Numbered from the stretch's first letter, positions 1 through 12,418 are shown. The stretch is DNA of 64,000 nt from Linnemannia schmuckeri (GCA_029449235.1 JANATG010000007.1:2294001-2358000), one strand, 5' to 3'. A program made the numbers and translations. The notes: a model not told the origin generated them from the sequence alone.

Positions 1-2194
1 TGTCCGGCGTATGGTCCCCCTGCACTGCAATGCTCAAGTCCAAGTACTCCAGCTGTGGACACCCAGCCAGCATCTTGAACTGGAACCGGAACGCAAACTC
101 GGACGTCAATCGGAGACGGTTCAAGTTCGGGAGGTGCCAGTCCCATGCCCAACAAGGTCGTCTCAAAATCGCCGGGCGTGTTTGTTGTTGTTGCGCATCT
201 CCCTGGCCATGATCATTGTCATCGTCGTCGGAATCCAGCTGAGAGAGCGAAATGGCGGTCATGGCGGTCCGAATGGCGTCAGCCTCTTCCTTCAGCGAAG
301 GATAGTCATAACTTAGCAACACTCCTGGTTCTGGGATAATGTTGCGCATAAATCGATCGTGCTCCGTCATTAGTACCAACGTCTCCAACTCAGGTGTGTG
401 CCTCAAAGTCTCGGGATGAAAACACAGCGCCGACCAGCCACGGAGATCAATCGATTTTAGACGCGACGTTCCTGGTTCCGAAAGTGAGGATGGTGCTGGG
501 TACTGTCGAGGGACACCAAATGCCAGAACTTGGTCACAGTTGTACGCCGTCGCCTTGTCCTGGATCCTCAACTCTTCCAGTGCCGGGCATCGGGAGAGCA
601 GCAAGGACGCCATACGGAAGGTCTCCTCCAGCTTGAAGATTGCCAGCTTCTTGAGTCGAGGCAGAGGTTCCAACCATGTCTCGCCAATCGCCCTAGGTTC
701 AGGCATGATTTCATGATCCGGTATGGCGAATTGAGCACGAGGACCCTGTACGACAATCTTGGTTAACGTCTCTGGGAATGATACAGCAACGTCCTCGATT
801 TCAGTCCCAAGTCCCTCCCAGTAACATCGGAGAATCGCCTCCTCGAGAGGCTGAGGTGGTGGTGGAGGTGGCGACGGGAGTGGAGCCGGCTCAGACAACA
901 GCGATGCCTTTTGTAAAGACGATGATGAAGGCGATCCTGCAGTACCGGCTGCTGCTGCCTCCAGTGACTGTGTCCGTTTCCTTGCATAATAGTCCTGTCG
1001 CTCCCGCTTCTCTCGAGGAGCCCAAGCAAAGAAGTGTGGCCCAAGGGAGATCATGTCGACCTTCTTCAACCCTCGGCAACGCTGTAGGAAGGACTTGTTG
1101 TTGAAAATACACTGTTGCCTCAGCCGTTCCAGCCACTGAATAGGCTCTCCTCTTGGAGGTTCGACTGTCTCCACTAGCTTCAAGTCCGTCGTCTCGATCT
1201 TGGCAATGAACTGGCTCCAGTTGGTAGTATTCAGAAAGGTCGGGCAGATAAGCGACGGTAGGTAAGAGTTGAGCTGCTCGATATATGTCTGTGGCGCGAT
1301 TTGATGGGATCCCTGCCATGTGTTCTCCTGAGGGCAGTCCGCCTGTAGCAAAACATGCGGGAACCGCTGGGTATGATCGCGCACAAACTCAACCATCCCC
1401 TTCATGAGATTCGCCTTCTGTTGACGGCGTTGCGCAAGGAATTCAGGTTTATCCTGTCGCAGCTGCTGTGTGAGAAATCCTGAATAGTCGAGCTTCTGGT
1501 CCTGTTTAAAGTTGATGCGTTGAAGGCTCCGGAGCCGTTGCATCTCGTCACGGTATCTCTGCAAGTCCGACAAGGGCACAGTCAACGATTGGATCTGCTC
1601 GAAGATAGGAAAACAAATCGCCCAAGTAAGCTGGGCCCGTAGGGGGATGGCGAGATATCGGGCAATGAACGCCGCCGAGTCTTCGTAGGGGTTGTTCTCA
1701 ATTGACAGCTCCTGCGCCCGAAACTGTTTCTCGAGTCCTTGGTTCTGTACATAGTCGACAAGACGTCTGTTCTGCTTGAAGGCCTTCCAGTTGTGAAAAA
1801 GGGCGTGGTTGACAGAGGTCGGGTAAAAGTGTCGCAAGTAGCGAAGGTAGTTGATGCCTGATTTTTGTTTGAGAAAAACAGTTTCATCCTCGACACTGTC
1901 CCAATAGGCGTGTCTGAGCAAGTCGGTCAGATAAAGGGGATCGGCCGAGGCTAAGAGGGTTCGGATGAGTGGGGTGAGGAGTTTGTTGATGGTGGTGTAA
2001 AAGATACCGTCGTGGTCCTCGTCAAACTTGGAGGCTGCCAGGCTGAAGGGATCCTCGTAGAGGTAGGGGAGGGTAATATCGCAGAGATGCTTGTTAACTC
2101 TGAGGAGAGTGTTGAGGGAGTGGATGTCCTTGTCCTCTGCGAGCTGGTCAAGAATGAGTTGGAGACATTCTACTGGCAGTCGATTCCAGGCCAT
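1..2194 (-). CDS. F-box-like/LRR-like protein, 3' end cut by window edge
   Basis: An uninterrupted reading frame starts at the ATG at 2194-2192 and stays open to base 1, giving about 731 residues without a stop. The N-terminus (MAWNRLPVECLQLILDQL) looks like an F-box, the SKP1-binding module of SCF ubiquitin ligases, and is followed by ITLPYLYEDPF. Later blocks recur in the other copies of this window: a segment with FEQIQSLTVPLSDLQRY, then FLQRCRGLKKVDM, then GWSALCFHPETL, and near the edge WAWDWHLPNLNRL with EFAFRFQFKMLAGCP. No introns are needed. A low-complexity insert (poly-Pro, poly-Ala) lies in the middle. By family logic it would be a substrate adaptor, with the leucine-rich C-terminal half recognising targets; this is inference. 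It is one of only two copies here without visible lesions. Confidence 0.8.
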   Translation of the reverse strand, partial: MAWNRLPVECLQLILDQLAEDKDIHSLNTLLRVNKHLCDITLPYLYEDPFSLAASKFDEDHDGIFYTTINKLLTPLIRTLLASADPLYLTDLLRHAYWDSVEDETVFLKQKSGINYLRYLRHFYPTSVNHALFHNWKAFKQNRRLVDYVQNQGLEKQFRAQELSIENNPYEDSAAFIARYLAIPLRAQLTWAICFPIFEQIQSLTVPLSDLQRYRDEMQRLRSLQRINFKQDQKLDYSGFLTQQLRQDKPEFLAQRRQQKANLMKGMVEFVRDHTQRFPHVLLQADCPQENTWQGSHQIAPQTYIEQLNSYLPSLICPTFLNTTNWSQFIAKIETTDLKLVETVEPPRGEPIQWLERLRQQCIFNNKSFLQRCRGLKKVDMISLGPHFFAWAPREKRERQDYYARKRTQSLEAAAAGTAGSPSSSSLQKASLLSEPAPLPSPPPPPPQPLEEAILRCYWEGLGTEIEDVAVSFPETLTKIVVQGPRAQFAIPDHEIMPEPRAIGETWLEPLPRLKKLAIFKLEETFRMASLLLSRCPALEELRIQDKATAYNCDQVLAFGVPRQYPAPSSLSEPGTSRLKSIDLRGWSALCFHPETLRHTPELETLVLMTEHDRFMRNIIPEPGVLLSYDYPSLKEEADAIRTAMTAISLSQLDSDDDDNDHGQGDAQQQQTRPAILRRPCWAWDWHLPNLNRLRLTSEFAFRFQFKMLAGCPQLEYLDLSIAVQGDHTPD

Positions 2195-2695
2195 TGCTGT
2201 GAAGGGTGAAGAGTGAAGAGTGAAGGGTGAAAAGTAAAGATCGAGCGAGGACGCAGGGTTGAGAGAGGTGTTGGAGGGATGCGTGAACAGGAAAGAGAGA
2301 AAAGTGTCAAGAGGATAAAAGTGGGGTTGAAAAAGGAAAAAACGATGCGAAATACCAAATTTAACAAACCCTGTGTTGTTTGGTCCTGAGTCAGGTTGAA
2401 ATCACATATGAAAACACCCCTAAGAAAAAAAAAAGCTGTTGTCGTTGCTGTTGTTTGATCCTTGATGACCTCCCACTTGTCACTATCTGTCCAGACGTAA
2501 ACAAAGGGCCAGAGCGTCGTTCAGCTGTAGAAAAGCAATTCATCCGTTTGTTATCCTTGTCGTGAATGAGCGTGTTGATTCGTTTTATTGTTACATGGTT
2601 GAAAAAGCGTCGTTGCATCGATCATAGTAGGTTTGTAGAAGTCGTCCTGAGACCTTGTAGTTGTTGGACAGTGACAGTCGTTGTCAATCAATTGA
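2195..2695. other. Intergenic, no gene seen
   Basis: About 500 bases between the start of the F-box-like gene and the 3' end of the RRM gene. It holds a direct repeat of GGTGAAGAGTGAAGA-type units at 2203-2235 and an A-rich run near 2423. Short frames here have no recognisable content. Confidence 0.6.
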
Positions 2696-3387
2696 TCATG
2701 AATCCTGGTCCGGTGCTGATGATGTCAAGTGCGAGTCGTCGCCCATGACGTTCTCCTTGAGCCAGTCCTCGTCTGCCCAGATAGCCTTCTCGGGTCCACT
2801 TCTCAGTCCTCCTGGACCTCCCTTCCCTGGCTTTGCGAGGTTGACCTTGATTGTCCTGCCAAAGAGTTCTGAAAGATGCATGTTGTCCAATGCAGCCTGC
2901 GCGTCCACTGCCAGATCAAACTCGACAAATCCAAACCCGCGATGCGGTGCGTCTATTGAGAGTGAGTTAATGTAGTTTGTTTAGCGATATGTAATGATGC
3001 GAGAAAACTTTACGACAAAACAAGAAACGCGTTCATAAGAAAATAAAAGAAAAACGTACTGGAGGTGGGATCAGAGGGGATCTCGATCTGTGTGATGTCG
3101 CCAAAGGGAATGAATGCGGCGTGGAGGACCTGTGGTGTCACTTGTTCATCCAGTCCACCTGTTGATTGAATCGAATGGAAGCGACGAGATGAGTTAACCT
3201 TTTGTTTTTTTGGGAATAAGCATAAAAAGAGTAGTAGAGAAGGGTGGATGCGGATCACGGCCAGCTTATCAGCCAGTCAGTTGGCCTTGTGCGTGCATGG
3301 TGCAGCGTGAGTTGTTTTGTTTGAATGAGTGAGAGTAAGAAGCGTACCGACAAAGAGGGTACTCTTGTTGCTGTCCTTGCTTGCCAT
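2696..3387 (-). CDS. RRM protein resembling cyclophilin E (PPIE/Cyp33) without the isomerase domain
   Basis: Three exons splice in frame: 3387-3348, 3158-3060 and 2952-2696, joined by GT-AG introns (donors GTACGC and GTACGT; acceptors CAACAG and CAATAG). The product is 131 aa. Residues about 10-90 form one RNA-recognition motif with RNP2 TLFVGGLD and RNP1 RGFGFVEF. The core [15 protein letters not shown] and the tail [17 protein letters not shown] closely resemble the RRM of human PPIE. After the RRM comes [13 protein letters not shown], equivalent to the linker that precedes the cyclophilin domain in PPIE. The protein then stops after about 15 more residues, so no peptidyl-prolyl isomerase domain is encoded. 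A role in spliceosomal RNA or protein contacts is likely by homology; catalysis is not. The gene lies head-to-head with the kinase-ankyrin gene. Confidence 0.88.
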
Positions 3388-4467
3388 TGTGTTTTTGTTA
3401 GGATATGTTATGTGCTGTGGCGTGTTTGTGTCCAGGGAGAGAGTGAAAGTGAGCGTTGTTGCCAGCGGTTGTTGTTAGGCTGAGTCCTTCTTCCTATCGT
3501 TGTCCTTGTGAGAGTTGGGTTGTGTTGTGTTGCGTTGGATAAAAAGAAGAGAGCAAAAAGAGACTCTTTTTCCCGCGGACAAAGTAAGGTCCTTTGGATC
3601 GAATTTGCTCAGCCACATAATACGAAAGAAGTGGCAAAAGCGACAACGGAGGAGGGAGATGAGGAACAAGAAGAGAGAGTGAAACCGGTTCCCATTGAGC
3701 GAGCAGAGCAGCAATTGGCTGCTTGAAGTAAATATCAGTCCATAAAGCAGCGCCCGGGTCACAACATGATAAATGAACAGGGGCCAATACAGAATGCAAC
3801 TTGCTTTTTTCTTTTGGAGTGAAGACTGAACAAAACAGAAGCGTGAAAATAAAAGAAAGGAAAAAGCGAGAGCACCTTCGTTCACACTCGCCTTTTCTCT
3901 ATCTTCAAGGAAACGAAATAAATACCCGTTGGTTACTCGAGTAGGAAGAGAGCGGACTATACCAGTGTGGGCTGGAGCACAATACTCGACATACTTGTAT
4001 ATCATGCCATGAAACCGTTCTTTGCCCAGCGTCCTTCTGCCTTGCTGCTTCCAGTACAAATATCAACAAACTTATCAAAACCGACAACGGGAATTTTTTG
4101 CCTCTCTCTCCCTGGACTATACTCCGTTCTTTCCCAGCTGCATCTGTTCTTCTTTTTCTTTTACTTCCTTTTGTCTCTTTCCTTCCGCCTTCCACCCCTT
4201 CCTACCCCTTCCTACCCCCTCTCTCTTTCTCCGTTCGTTTTTTTCTCGTCCTTCATCCACACCCACATACGCGCTCGCTTTACTTGTACACTCACACTCA
4301 TTCGTACTTCCACACACGCCACTGTCATCTTCTCCACTGCTCACATCTTCGCTCTCTCTTGTACATACTTTCTCTTTCTCGCCCTCACCTCCTATGTTCT
4401 AACGACCAACCGACTTACTTCTCTTGCTTTTCTTTCACGGAGTGTTACCTTCGTTTATTCGCTAAAA
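3388..4467. promoter_or_regulatory. Divergent intergenic region with pyrimidine-rich leader
   Basis: This 1.1-kb stretch separates two divergently transcribed genes, so it probably holds both promoters. The part next to the kinase-ankyrin gene (about 4100-4460) is strongly CT-rich, as is common for fungal leaders. Reading frames in it are low-complexity Ser/Phe/Pro shadows. No specific factor site can be named. Confidence 0.5.
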
Positions 4468-7400
4468 ATGATGCCCACTATTGACTTTAGTAATGTAAGT
4501 CAAGTCCAGTTCGTTATTTTCTCTTTTTCTCTAAACTCACTGACACAAACTTGTCGCCCGCTCACAACGGTGTACGCTCATTTTACCAACACAAGAAAAA
4601 GAGAGTGCATTCGATTGCAAACAATGACTCAATGCAACAACCTTGAACACAAAACAACAAGGGAAACAGATGACGCGCTTTGGGGTTGAATAGACTGTTT
4701 GTGTTTGTAGTCTCAACCTACATTGTTTTTGTTCGTTGTCGTCGTCGTAGTTGTTGTTGCTATTGGCGTCCTAACCGCTATTGTCCTGTCGTCATGTCTT
4801 GTGTTGCCTTGCCTTCCTCGTTCTAATACGATAGATAATAAAGCATCCGCTCATCAAGGCATCAGAGTTCTCCGAAGTCCACGGCGGAACACTTATCCGA
4901 CCTGCACCAGCTTCTTCCGCGTCTATACACTCCACTTCGTCCTCCTCTTCCACAAACTCGTCCTCGTCAGCCTCCCCGACGTTTTGTTCTGGCTCCAGGC
5001 TAGAGCCCGAATATAGTCCCGTCGTCCTCAAATGGTCTCGCAACCCTGCAGACTTTCGTGACCTCCTCCATGCCTTCAGCAAACTGCGCGACCTGCCTCA
5101 GGCGCCCAACATCGTCACCTTTTATGGAGCAACACGCGAACACCCCTCCGCAGCTGCCTCACTAGCATCGACATTGGCAAACTCACCAACACAAAACAGT
5201 GTATCCAGGACAAGATCTCTCAGCAGTGTGGCAGCATCCCTCTCCAATCTTGCCCTCTCTGCTACCGTCGGTACCAGTGCCAACACCAGTACTAGTAACG
5301 ACAATAGCAACGCCAATGTCAACAATACAGCTTCCCCTCCAACGCAGTACGAGAGCATGCCGCGGGACTGGATTGTGACTAAACCCTCGGCACACGGTAC
5401 GCTGCACGAATTCCTGAAATCACCACAGGGGGAGGCACTAGACTGGATGGGCAAGATTCGGCTAATTCGAGGGGTTGCAAACGGACTATTGTTCTTGCAT
5501 GAACACGGACTGCTGCACATGAACTTACACAGTGACAACGTTCTGATCGAGAACGGACCCACCGCCGTCCTCACCGACTTTGGACAGACCTCCAGGTCTG
5601 CGCGCGGACCTGAGCCTGGTTGGGACCATGATGCCAACCAACAGACCAACCCCAAGGCAGGAGCACGGTGGGTGCACGGAAGAGGTGTCTTTGAGAAGGG
5701 GCTTATCTACACTGCGCCTGAGCGTCTTGCCAACCCTGAACTCAACCCTTGCACAACAGCCTCCGACATATATTCTCTTGGCGTCATCATGCTGGAAATC
5801 ATGACAGGACATCGATCCCATGCAAGTCATTTTTTGACCTCCTCTGCCGACCACAGTCTTCGTCTCGACACACGGTCTCGACCAGCAACAATGCCCACCA
5901 TGTCAACACCTCAGGGAACCATTACCTTGCCGTCTGCTATGGAATCATTGATCCGCAGGATATGTTCACGCGACCCCACACAGCGACCAGGACTGATGGT
6001 TATTCGATCACAGCTCAAGGAGATGGCCAACACTTCCTTTGACCTTCATGTCCGCGAGCCCATCAACAAGGGCACTACTGGAATTCAATTGAACGCCAAA
6101 AAGCCGATTTCGCTCATCTCTGTCGTAACTACCCCGTCTGTCATTGCAGGTACGAAGATCTAACCAAGAAAGGGACAGTGTCAACAGAGGGACCAAGATT
6201 GAAGCTCTGCGTTTTTAATTGATTTTTAGCCAAGGGTGATCACAAAGACAAAACCCTAATTTTGTGTTCTGACCACTAACCACATTTTATATATTTTTTA
6301 ACATAGAGTCTAGTCCAATGACCCCGGAACCCAGCTCGTATTCGGCACGGCATATCAATGAGCCTATGACACCAAAATCACCCAACATGATCAAGAAGCG
6401 TACGTCGATTCTTCGCAAGGCACTGGACATGTCGCTGAATTCACCCCCGGCTTCGCCCAAACGCAAACTGATTCCAATTTGGGAGGCTGCTGCCAAAGGC
6501 GACGTCAAGACCATCAACTCGCTACTGTCTCAGGGAGTTTCTGTCAACCAGAGAGATCCTCTTACCGACCACACCCCTCTTATCGCTGCTGTTGCTGATC
6601 TCGAGAATCCCAACCAGGCTCCCAGTACCACCATTTTGGAACTTTTGATTAATCGTGGAGCTGAGATTAATGCATTCGACCAAAAGTCCAAGCAGACCAT
6701 TCTTCACCACCTCTGTTTGCGACCCAATCCTTCACCCGCTGTTCTCAAGTTTCTTCTGGATCGGGGCGCCAACCCCAATGCAGTCAGTTCAGCGCGACAG
6801 ACCCCACTGCACTACCTTGCTGAGAGGGCGAAATCGTCGCCATTGGAACCGATGCGCCTGTTGCTGGATGCCGGGGCAGAGGTGGATGCCAAGGGGCCGG
6901 TGATGTGGACAGCGCTACATTTACTCAGCTCAAGTGAGAAGCCCTACTTGGACGCGATGATGCTGTTGTTGACCAGAGACGTCGATGTGAACGCCAAGGA
7001 CAGCAACAGGTGGACGGCGCTCCACTTCGTGGCTCATTACAATCAGGATCCGGCGCCGGCGCTCAAGATTCTGGTGGATGCTGGTGCGGATGTCAATGCC
7101 TTGACCAAGCGACACGAGGGCGTGATCCAGGTGCTACTGAAGAGCAAGAGTATTGATCGGTTGGCGGCCTTGGATTTGTCGCAAGTGGCTGCTGCAAGTC
7201 CAACCCCTTCGCCTGTCACCTCCACGTCTGGATTGGGTATCTCGGGTACGTTTGGAGGCCATGCGCGGAAGAGATCGACAGCTTCGATCCTTTCCAACAA
7301 TGGATCTCTTGGCGCTTCGTCACTTCCTAGGATCAGCTCTGTTGCAGAGGTGGCGGTCTTGGCATCCGAACAGGCAGAGCTGGCGAACAGTGGAAATGTG

Positions 7401-8177
7401 CTATTGTCGCCCGAGGATGAGGCCAAGGAGGAGATACTCAAGAAGCTTGCAGATTTGATCCGGTGGTTGATAGTCGACTGTGGGGTTCATTTGGAGCCTA
7501 GTCTGGATTTTGAGGACCCTTATCCTCCCTCACACCCCAAAAACCAGCATGTTCTCTTTCGAGCAATTCGGTTGGGCATGAGGCCGATTGTTGCAGCGTT
7601 GTTGGAGACCAGCTTGGCGATGAGCGAGATCCATGTCCTGGATGAGGCTTTGCAGGTGACGGACGATATGTTGGCGGCACTAAACATGAGTGTCCAGCCT
7701 CAGCAGCAGCAACACGGAAGCGAGAATGGATCAGCACGGATGTCTCTTGAATCTTCGGCGTCGTCAACCTTCCGCCATCGCAGGACCAGCAGTGTTAGCA
7801 GCAACGGCAGCACTTTAATCTCAACCAACCTATCGATGGTAGGTGGCGGCAGCACTGCAGCAGCAAGTAACACGATCGTAACACCGAAATCGATTGCCCA
7901 GGCAGCCACGTCGATTCGTAGGACGCAGGAAATCGAGGCGTTGTTGAAGGCGTGGCGGTTTGGAGATCAGCGTCAGCATCTCTTGGATTCTGTCAAGGCG
8001 CGCTTGGCACGGTCCAACAGGAGACGCGCTAGTAAAGGTGGGCGTGGTCATGGTCAGCAAAGCGGTGGTGGTAGTAGTGCGGGGGATGATGATGCTAGTG
8101 TTGGGTGCAGCAGTCCTGTCTCGTCGATTCATTCGGAGCGTGAGCGTGAAACTTTTAGCAGGAGTACCACCTTGTAG
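4468..8177 (+). CDS. Protein kinase-like (probable pseudokinase) domain fused to ankyrin repeats
   Basis: Three exons give a 1,070-aa protein: 4468-4494, 4835-6149 and 6307-8177. Donors are GTAAGT and GTACGA; the second acceptor is ACATAG. The intron-2 phase joins VIA to ESSPMTPEP exactly. The kinase-like domain spans about residues 70-410. It has a beta-3 lysine (VVLKW, about residue 75), a long Ser/Asn-rich insert, HMNLHSDN (about 237-244), DFG (257-259), APERL, and a final RDPTQRPG. The catalytic-loop aspartate of HRD is replaced (HMN) and no normal glycine loop is seen, so phosphotransfer is doubtful. Ankyrin repeats cover roughly residues 500-715. The rest is Ser-rich with basic stretches and no membrane segment. 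It probably acts as a scaffold. The start of exon 2 at 4835 is the least certain junction. Confidence 0.85.
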
Positions 8178-8379
8178 ATATTTTCTTGTTCTTTTTCCTT
8201 TTTTTAGTTTGCGTTAATATACAATAACTTTTTTTTGCCTTCTTTTATTTTGCCCCCCACAACTCGACAAAGAGAATGAATGATCATGAGAAAGCCTCCA
8301 TAACATCTGGCGAGGGATTTAAAGAACCAGAACAGGTTATGAATAGTCTTGTAGCGTATCTTGCGCTTACGAAGGTACT
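8178..8379. other. Short intergenic gap
   Basis: Convergent 3' ends of the kinase-ankyrin gene and the broken F-box-like copy. T-rich sequence follows the stop codon at 8177. Nothing else is visible. Confidence 0.5.
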
Positions 8380-10967
8380 TCAAAACTCGATACTCTGTCT
8401 CGCCAATCTTGACCAAAGTCGGCAACACAGCACGACCCTTCCATCTCTTCCCGCACGGCAACAACCCCAGCCACGCGCTCTCCCTCTCTTCTCAGACTTA
8501 TAACTCTTCTCCCTCTGGGCTGTAACCGAGCGCGTGTTCGTCAAATGTGATATGGTAAGCGCAAACGAGGGAAAGTAGATGCGTAATGTGTCGAGGAATG
8601 CGCCAATTAATGTTGGCCTGTGGGCAACGTTGATATGCATCAGGCTCGGGAATGTGCCAGCCATGAAGTCTGGGAGGTTGGTTTGTGGGAATTCTACTGC
8701 CCAGGCCTCTGTCATCCGGAGTGCCTTTAACGATCGTGCCACGATCCTCTGGCCCCGTTGTTGCTGTTGCTGTCGTTCAGCCTCTGTCTCCAACCTTGAC
8801 TCTGATTCTGGTGCTGGAAGAAACATATCTGAAATGATTATGGTACGAACATAGTAGGGTTCAGGATGAAGGGTATGGATGTTGAGGCACAGCTCTTCCA
8901 GGGCTGGACATTTGGTCAGCATGCGGAACTGGGACTTGAACGCGAATTCGGCATTGAGTTCTAGTCGCCTCAGATGAGGGAAGGTCTCAGTCCCAAGTCC
9001 AACAAGACCAGCGATTTGAGATGCTGAGTTGAGCGTTGTTGTTGTTGCTAATGTTGCTCGAAGGTGGCGGGATGTAGCACTGACATCATTGTGGGCTTTC
9101 ATGGTGATGGCCAGCATTTTGAGATTCAAGGTCGAGTGAAGTGTGTCCGGGTGGAACCTAAGAGCAGACCTACTGGAGATACAGTACCGATCCAAACGCT
9201 GCAACTCTGCAGGCAGCAACATCCTTGAAGAGGCATTTTGAAGATCCTGAGGCTGATAGTCGAATGTCCATCTTTGAGAGTGAGGGTGACGACGTTGGGA
9301 CAATGAACGAATATTCCAGTGTCGAGGAGGGGACAACTGTATATGAGACTGATGGCAGGTTCTGTCAGGAGAGGGAGTTCGATGTCCGATTCGAATTGAT
9401 CGTGGTGGGGATGATGAATAACAATGTGAAAGGACAAACAGTCTCTGGAGTGGGCTGCTGAAGGAAAAGGCGAGGTCGTCAACATCGTCGTCCGTGAGGA
9501 GGATTGAACTAGAATTGAAGTTCATAATCTCTTCCATTCAGACCAAACCGCCATGTGTCCGAGTGACAAACATGGGTACTTCTTCTCGCTGTCTTAGTCG
9601 TTGTCCTGTTGTTGTGCCAAGTCCTGCTTTCGATAGATCTTAATATCACACAATCCATGTTGTTGCTGCCTCCTTCTCCTCCACTGCCCACTGCAACCCG
9701 CCAGGCCCTAAGAACCCAATTAATAACTTCTTCAGCGCTCGACACCGTCGCAAAGCATCCTGGTTCTCCACTAGCTGCTTGTGCGTGATCATTTTGACGA
9801 CCGGGACATTAAGCTCCCGCAAAAATCGACAAGTCGTCCGAGGCATGGGTGGCCACCAAATTGGTCCAATTCGACCAGTTAACGACGGTCTAATTCTGGA
9901 TCGTTGGCAGATATGAAACCAGTTGGGCAAAGATCTTGGCAGGCAAACTCTGAAGTGTCGTAGGTCATGTATACGTCTCGGGACACTCGACCGATTTCAA
10001 CCGGCTCTGAAACAGTCGAGAATGTGTCTCAACGAACTAGACCACATTTTGCATATTCTCCTCCCTTTCGCTTCCTGGTCACTCTCCAATTCTCCTTCAT
10101 CGCAGGATCGTTGACTTGATCATAATAATCATCCGGGAAATTGCGGGAAAGTATCGAAAAACTCATCCAAATGCAAACACGTCCGCTCCAAATCCCTTAA
10201 TCAACCCATCACACCAATGTATCGCTTCATATCTGATACCGGAATCGCCAATGACTGGAGTTACTCAAAATCGAGCTCCCAAGCGTCCAAGTCACCTCTC
10301 GCAAAAGTATCACACGAAAAATGATGTGAAATTTGTACTTTCAGGAGTGGGATTCGGTGGTGGTGTGGACGGAAAAGAGGCCATCGACCATGCAGGCTGC
10401 TTCGAAGGCAGGGCTGGCGACGATAGCTTGGATGGGGGCGGGGGCGGGTGGCGGACGTGTGCTAGGTAGTTGAAGGCCGTTGCAGTTGTGGGGGTAGGGG
10501 TGGAAGTGGCAGTGATGGTAGTGACAGGTGCGGGTCCCTGGAGGTTGGAATTATCGTGGTCATCGTATTCGTTATCACTGCCGTAGAAGCCGTCACCGTC
10601 ATCGTCTCCTTCAACGGTGTACTTGGCGGAAACGTAGGCAGCTTTGACTGCTTCGTGAAGGTCATCAGAGGCAGGAGTGGTCCCAGCACCACCAATACTG
10701 CCGTTGTTATTATTGCCACTGACAACGTTCGCGAATAAGAGCCGAAGAAGACGAGTAATAGAAGGACGACTATTTTCGTTGTAGGTTTGATTGCCATGAA
10801 TCGATTGCTGAAAGAGGCCATTGTAGAGGTGGGGGAGGGGCAAGGGAGTCGAGCAGCTTGTCGGCGCGGAGGAGGGAGGCAATGTCCGTCGAGGGGAGGA
10901 ATTGAATGATGCTTGTGATGCATTCAGAAGGGAGATGATGTAAGAGGAGAATGGGAGTGGAGGTCAT
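8380..10967 (-). pseudogene. Broken F-box-like/LRR-like copy
   Basis: The reading starts at the ATG at 10967, with HHLPSECITSIIQFL as the F-box remnant. A frameshift near 10830 is needed to reach LPHLYNGLFQQ and TRLLRLLFANVV. An Asn/Asp-rich and Thr-rich low-complexity insert follows, then FNYLAHVRH. Further frame changes lead to FVETHSRLFQSRLKSVECPE (about 10000) and RRCRALKKLLIGFLGPG (about 9740). The last long frame, 8380-9537, holds RRLELNAEFAFKSQFRMLTKCP. Block order matches the intact copy at 46371-48890. At least three frameshifts or stops make this a likely pseudogene, although clustered assembly errors cannot be excluded from one sequence. Confidence 0.75.
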
Positions 10968-12418
10968 TAGCAGGGGAAAGAATGCAAATGCAACAGGAGG
11001 TGAATGGTGATGAGAAGGAGGAGTGTAGTGAATGACTGAAGGAGGGAAGGAGGGAAGGAGGGAAGGAAAAAGTGTGTGAGAGTGCGAAGATGAAGAAGTG
11101 AAGGAGAAATAGAAGTGGAAGACGAGAAAAAATAAAGAGAATTCAGGAAGAGGAACCAAGAAAAGGGTAATCTCACAACAGTCTCTATCAATAAGACTCA
11201 AAGCTCTTGGGTATAGTAGACGCGTTCATGTTGTAAGGAAGACAGGTATTGTACTAGACTAGGACATCTACGATGGAGACACGCATAGGCTGCGCCTTCT
11301 TTCTTTTTCATTCTTCCATGTCCCTTGAGCGTTGATCCGCTTATCAACAAGTCATACCGCCCTGCTCTTTTTTCCATTTCTTCAGAAATCTCGCATCTCA
11401 TAAGCTGCCAGAGAATGTGAGAAGGCTTGACCATAAATCAATTTTTTTGTTTTATGTCGCGGGGTACATTTCATCAATACGATGAAGAAGGTAAGCGAGT
11501 CTCGCCCCTTTTCTCAAAGTAAAAAAAATTTTTTCCGCGGCGCATGTGTAAAATTGGTTCATGGATTTAATGATTGTCGGTGCGAGGGAAGGACGATTCA
11601 GCCCGAAACAAGGCACTTTGATCAATCATCAGAAATATGTATGGTTCTTGGCAATACTTCGCTAACCTTAGAATAAAATGACCCCAGACTGTCAGTTTCA
11701 CGATCGTCAGTCGCTCAGCGGAGCAGGCTTAAAACGAAAAACAACAGAAGAAAAATGGGTTCTTATTAAAAATGGTGCTACTGTCCCCTATTAACACCTT
11801 CTCTCCTTTCCTTTTTCCTATCTCACCTTTTCCTTTGTCAAGTGTCGTACCCTCGTTCATGCCACTCCTTTGTTCCCCTCATCCCTTTCCAGCTATCATA
11901 ATCATATAAATCATCTACAGGTATACCAGAGAACGCCTGCTATTTTCATATGCAGAGTTCAAAGTGAGAGTAAAGGTGCCATTTAAAAAAAACCACTGCG
12001 CCCAATGAATTACACTTATGAAAAAAAAAGGGATCGTCTACTGAGACCTCTTCCTGTCAACTGTAAATCATACTTGCTAACAAATAAATTATACCGCCGT
12101 TTCACCCGTGTGGCTCAACACGCCAAATCTTGTGTACCAAGTTTTCTTCGTTTTCACTCCGGTCACAGCCCAGTTTTTTTTCTTTCTGTAATTGAAAAAA
12201 ATTCTGAGAGCACCTTGGTATCACTGCATACAGACGATATTAATAGTACTCTCAGCATGTCACCTTGGCGTTGCCCGACAAACATCAAGTACATTGTGTG
12301 AATAAATACAATTCGGCCACCTCCCATCCCATTTTGTCTTCTTTTCTAAAACCATTCTTCCCCGTCCCAGGCACACCCTCGCCACCTCAACAAATATCTC
12401 CTCTCTCTCCTCACCACG
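10968..12418. other. Intergenic, microsatellite and promoter of secreted gene 1
   Basis: About 1.45 kb without a supported gene. A GGGAAGGA-type purine microsatellite sits at 11039-11066. A TATA-like AATAAATA lies at about 12300, some 115 bases before the ATG of the first secreted-protein gene, and a CT-rich stretch precedes that ATG. Confidence 0.5.

Noticed and set aside
3967..4689. 240-codon plus-strand frame upstream of the kinase-ankyrin gene.
   Set aside because: It lies in a CT-rich leader, so the long Ser/Leu/Phe frame follows from base composition. It overlaps the real exon 1 and intron 1.
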